DNA of 6,291 nt from Methanothrix sp. GTDB lineage: Archaea > Halobacteriota > Methanosarcinia > Methanotrichales > Methanotrichaceae. A model generated the notes under the pieces. It saw nothing but the letters and a program-made list of their open reading frames with translations, made no database searches and had not been told where the DNA came from. Shown piece by piece: positions 5,180 to 6,291 of this stretch (position 1 is the first letter of the stretch; each line of letters begins with the position of its first letter). The translations under genes and the position numbers were made by a program. Location: the NCBI GenBank assembly GCA_028688535.1, contig JAQTXY010000128.1:1-6291 (forward strand), written 5' to 3'.

Positions 5180-6291
5180 TCATCCCTCATACCCCAGCTT
5201 TTTGGCCTCTGCAAAGGCGGCGTTTGCCTCTGAACTGCTGCCCAGTGCCTGCAGAGCCAGTCCCTTGCTGTTCCAGAGCGTGGCTTTGAAGGGAAGACCG
5301 TAGGGCTCTCCGGCCTCGATGGCCTTATCATAGGCTTTAGCTGCTTCGTCGTATTTGCCTGAATTATTTAGAGCATCTCCTCTGCCCTTCCAGGCCTCTG
5401 CACTTGCGGAATCTAGCTCGATAGCCTTGTCGAATGCTTTTAAAGCATCCTCGTGATCTCCCATCTTTTCCAGAACGTCGCCCTTGCCCGTAAGGAGAAG
5501 GGCAACATACATGGAATCGTTGCCATTCGAATGATTTGATGCTGTCTCAATAGCATCATCGTAGGCAGCAATGGATTCGTTATATCTGCCCAGCTCAGCG
5601 AGGATACCAGCGCTGTATAGCTGGGCCTCAAGCCCAGCGAAGTTTCGATCAAGCTCTATGACCTTGCCATAATCGCTTAACGCCTCCTCCCACGTTCCTT
5701 TTGCCGCCTCTTTCATTCCCATGTCATCAAGGATATTGCCCTTGCCCGTGAGAGCAATAGCCCTGCCATCCCAGGCCAGAGCGAGGTTCTCAGTATCATT
5801 AGACGGTATCAGCTCGATAGCTTTGTCAAAAGCCTTCAGAGATTCGTTATACTCGCTGAGATTTTTGTTGAATCTGGCCAGAGAATGGAGGGAGTAGCCT
5901 TTATTCATCCAGGCATTTCCGTAGCTTGGGTCAATCTCAATGGCCTTATTGTAGGCAATGATTGCGTCTTCAAAGGCTTTGATGCGCTCTGGCCCCTGCT
6001 GTCGATATGTAAGCATATCCAAAGCCTTGCCTTTGTTCAACCAGGCCTCTTTATCTTTAGGATCTATCTCCAGTGACCTGTTATAGGATTCGAGGGCCTC
6101 ATCATACCTGTACAGCCTCTCAAGGAGATCTCCTTTCACAAGCCAGCCTTTTGCATCCAGCTGGTTTGCATCTAAGGATTTATTGGTGATATTCAACGCA
6201 TTTTCGTAGGTTTTCCGGGATTCGTTATAGTCACCCATTCGTATCTGGGTATCGCCTTTGCCCATCCAGGCATCGGCATTCTCAGGATCGA
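5180..6291 (-). CDS. TPR-repeat protein, 5' end missing (probably exported)
   Basis: The reading frame is open to the right edge, and 369 residues plus a TGA stop are visible. The first in-window Met (6263-6265) is not the start, because the preceding codons read DPENADAW, the end and beginning of ordinary TPR units. About nine TPR units are visible, most with W-x-x-K-G in helix A and A-[FY]-D-K-A-I-E in helix B. Several are longer than 34 residues; the first visible one is 41. The protein ends with a helix reading AAFAEAKKLGYEG, a tail shared with its neighbours. Eleven N-X-S/T sequons and no cysteine are seen in the visible part. TPR proteins bind partner proteins; no enzymatic domain is present. 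Export is inferred from the signal peptides of both downstream paralogues and from the sequons, since its own N-terminus is outside the window. The next gene starts 37 bases after the stop, so the two are probably cotranscribed. Confidence 0.93.
   Translation of the reverse strand, partial: DPENADAWMGKGDTQIRMGDYNESRKTYENALNITNKSLDANQLDAKGWLVKGDLLERLYRYDEALESYNRSLEIDPKDKEAWLNKGKALDMLTYRQQGPERIKAFEDAIIAYNKAIEIDPSYGNAWMNKGYSLHSLARFNKNLSEYNESLKAFDKAIELIPSNDTENLALAWDGRAIALTGKGNILDDMGMKEAAKGTWEEALSDYGKVIELDRNFAGLEAQLYSAGILAELGRYNESIAAYDDAIETASNHSNGNDSMYVALLLTGKGDVLEKMGDHEDALKAFDKAIELDSASAEAWKGRGDALNNSGKYDEAAKAYDKAIEAGEPYGLPFKATLWNSKGLALQALGSSSEANAAFAEAKKLGYEG
5196..5233. repeat. 38-bp near-identical repeat, copy at the 3' end of the upstream gene
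   Basis: This copy encodes SEANAAFAEAKKL, just before the C-terminal GYEG and the stop of the gene at 5180-6291. It is the partner of 1372-1409, which lies in the middle of the giant reading frame. Confidence 0.75.

Noticed and set aside
1..6291. Regular repeats across the window as a CRISPR array
   Set aside because: The period is about 102 bases (34 codons), the copies are diverged and in frame, and they encode TPR units.

Overview
The window is almost wholly filled by one strand's worth of tetratricopeptide-repeat (TPR) coding sequence. Three genes lie head to tail on the minus strand, transcribed from right to left: a partial gene entering from the right edge (5180-6291, 5' end missing), a complete 469-residue gene (3733-5142), and a very large gene (1-3686) that starts at a TTG codon and runs off the left edge after 1228 sense codons. 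The gaps are 37 and 46 bases. Both downstream genes have a strong Shine-Dalgarno sequence (GAGGTGG, GAGGTGA). The layout fits one operon whose promoter lies beyond the right edge.

All three genes are built from the same repeat style: W-x-x-K-G near the start of helix A, G-R-Y-[ND]-E-[SA] at the turn, and A-Y-D-K-A-I-E-[IL]-[DN]-P at the end of helix B. I count about 9 visible units in the first gene, 12 in the second and 31 in the third. The two genes whose starts are visible carry signal peptides, so these are exported solenoids. N-X-S/T sequons are dense (11, 11 and 27), which would suit N-glycosylation on the cell surface. No catalytic domain is visible anywhere, so the natural reading is a set of extracellular scaffold or binding proteins with unknown partners.

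The most interesting feature is inside the giant gene. Twice it contains what looks like the end of one TPR protein joined to the start of another. The first junction closely mirrors the real boundary between the two upstream genes in this window, but without the stop codon, spacer and most of the signal peptide. The gene therefore looks like a fusion of at least three tandem paralogues. A repeated unit of 41 residues (34+7) and another of 39 residues (34+5, often with a sequon) recur across all three genes.

Organism: probably an archaeon, most likely a methanogen of the Methanosarcinales, and the style recalls Methanothrix (Methanosaeta) secreted TPR proteins. The support is the GAGGTG-type Shine-Dalgarno sequences, AGG/AGA arginine codons and the sequon-rich exported TPR families. 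This is recognition of style, not a database match. No RNA genes, mobile elements, CRISPR arrays or operators were seen. There is no non-coding stretch longer than 46 bases.
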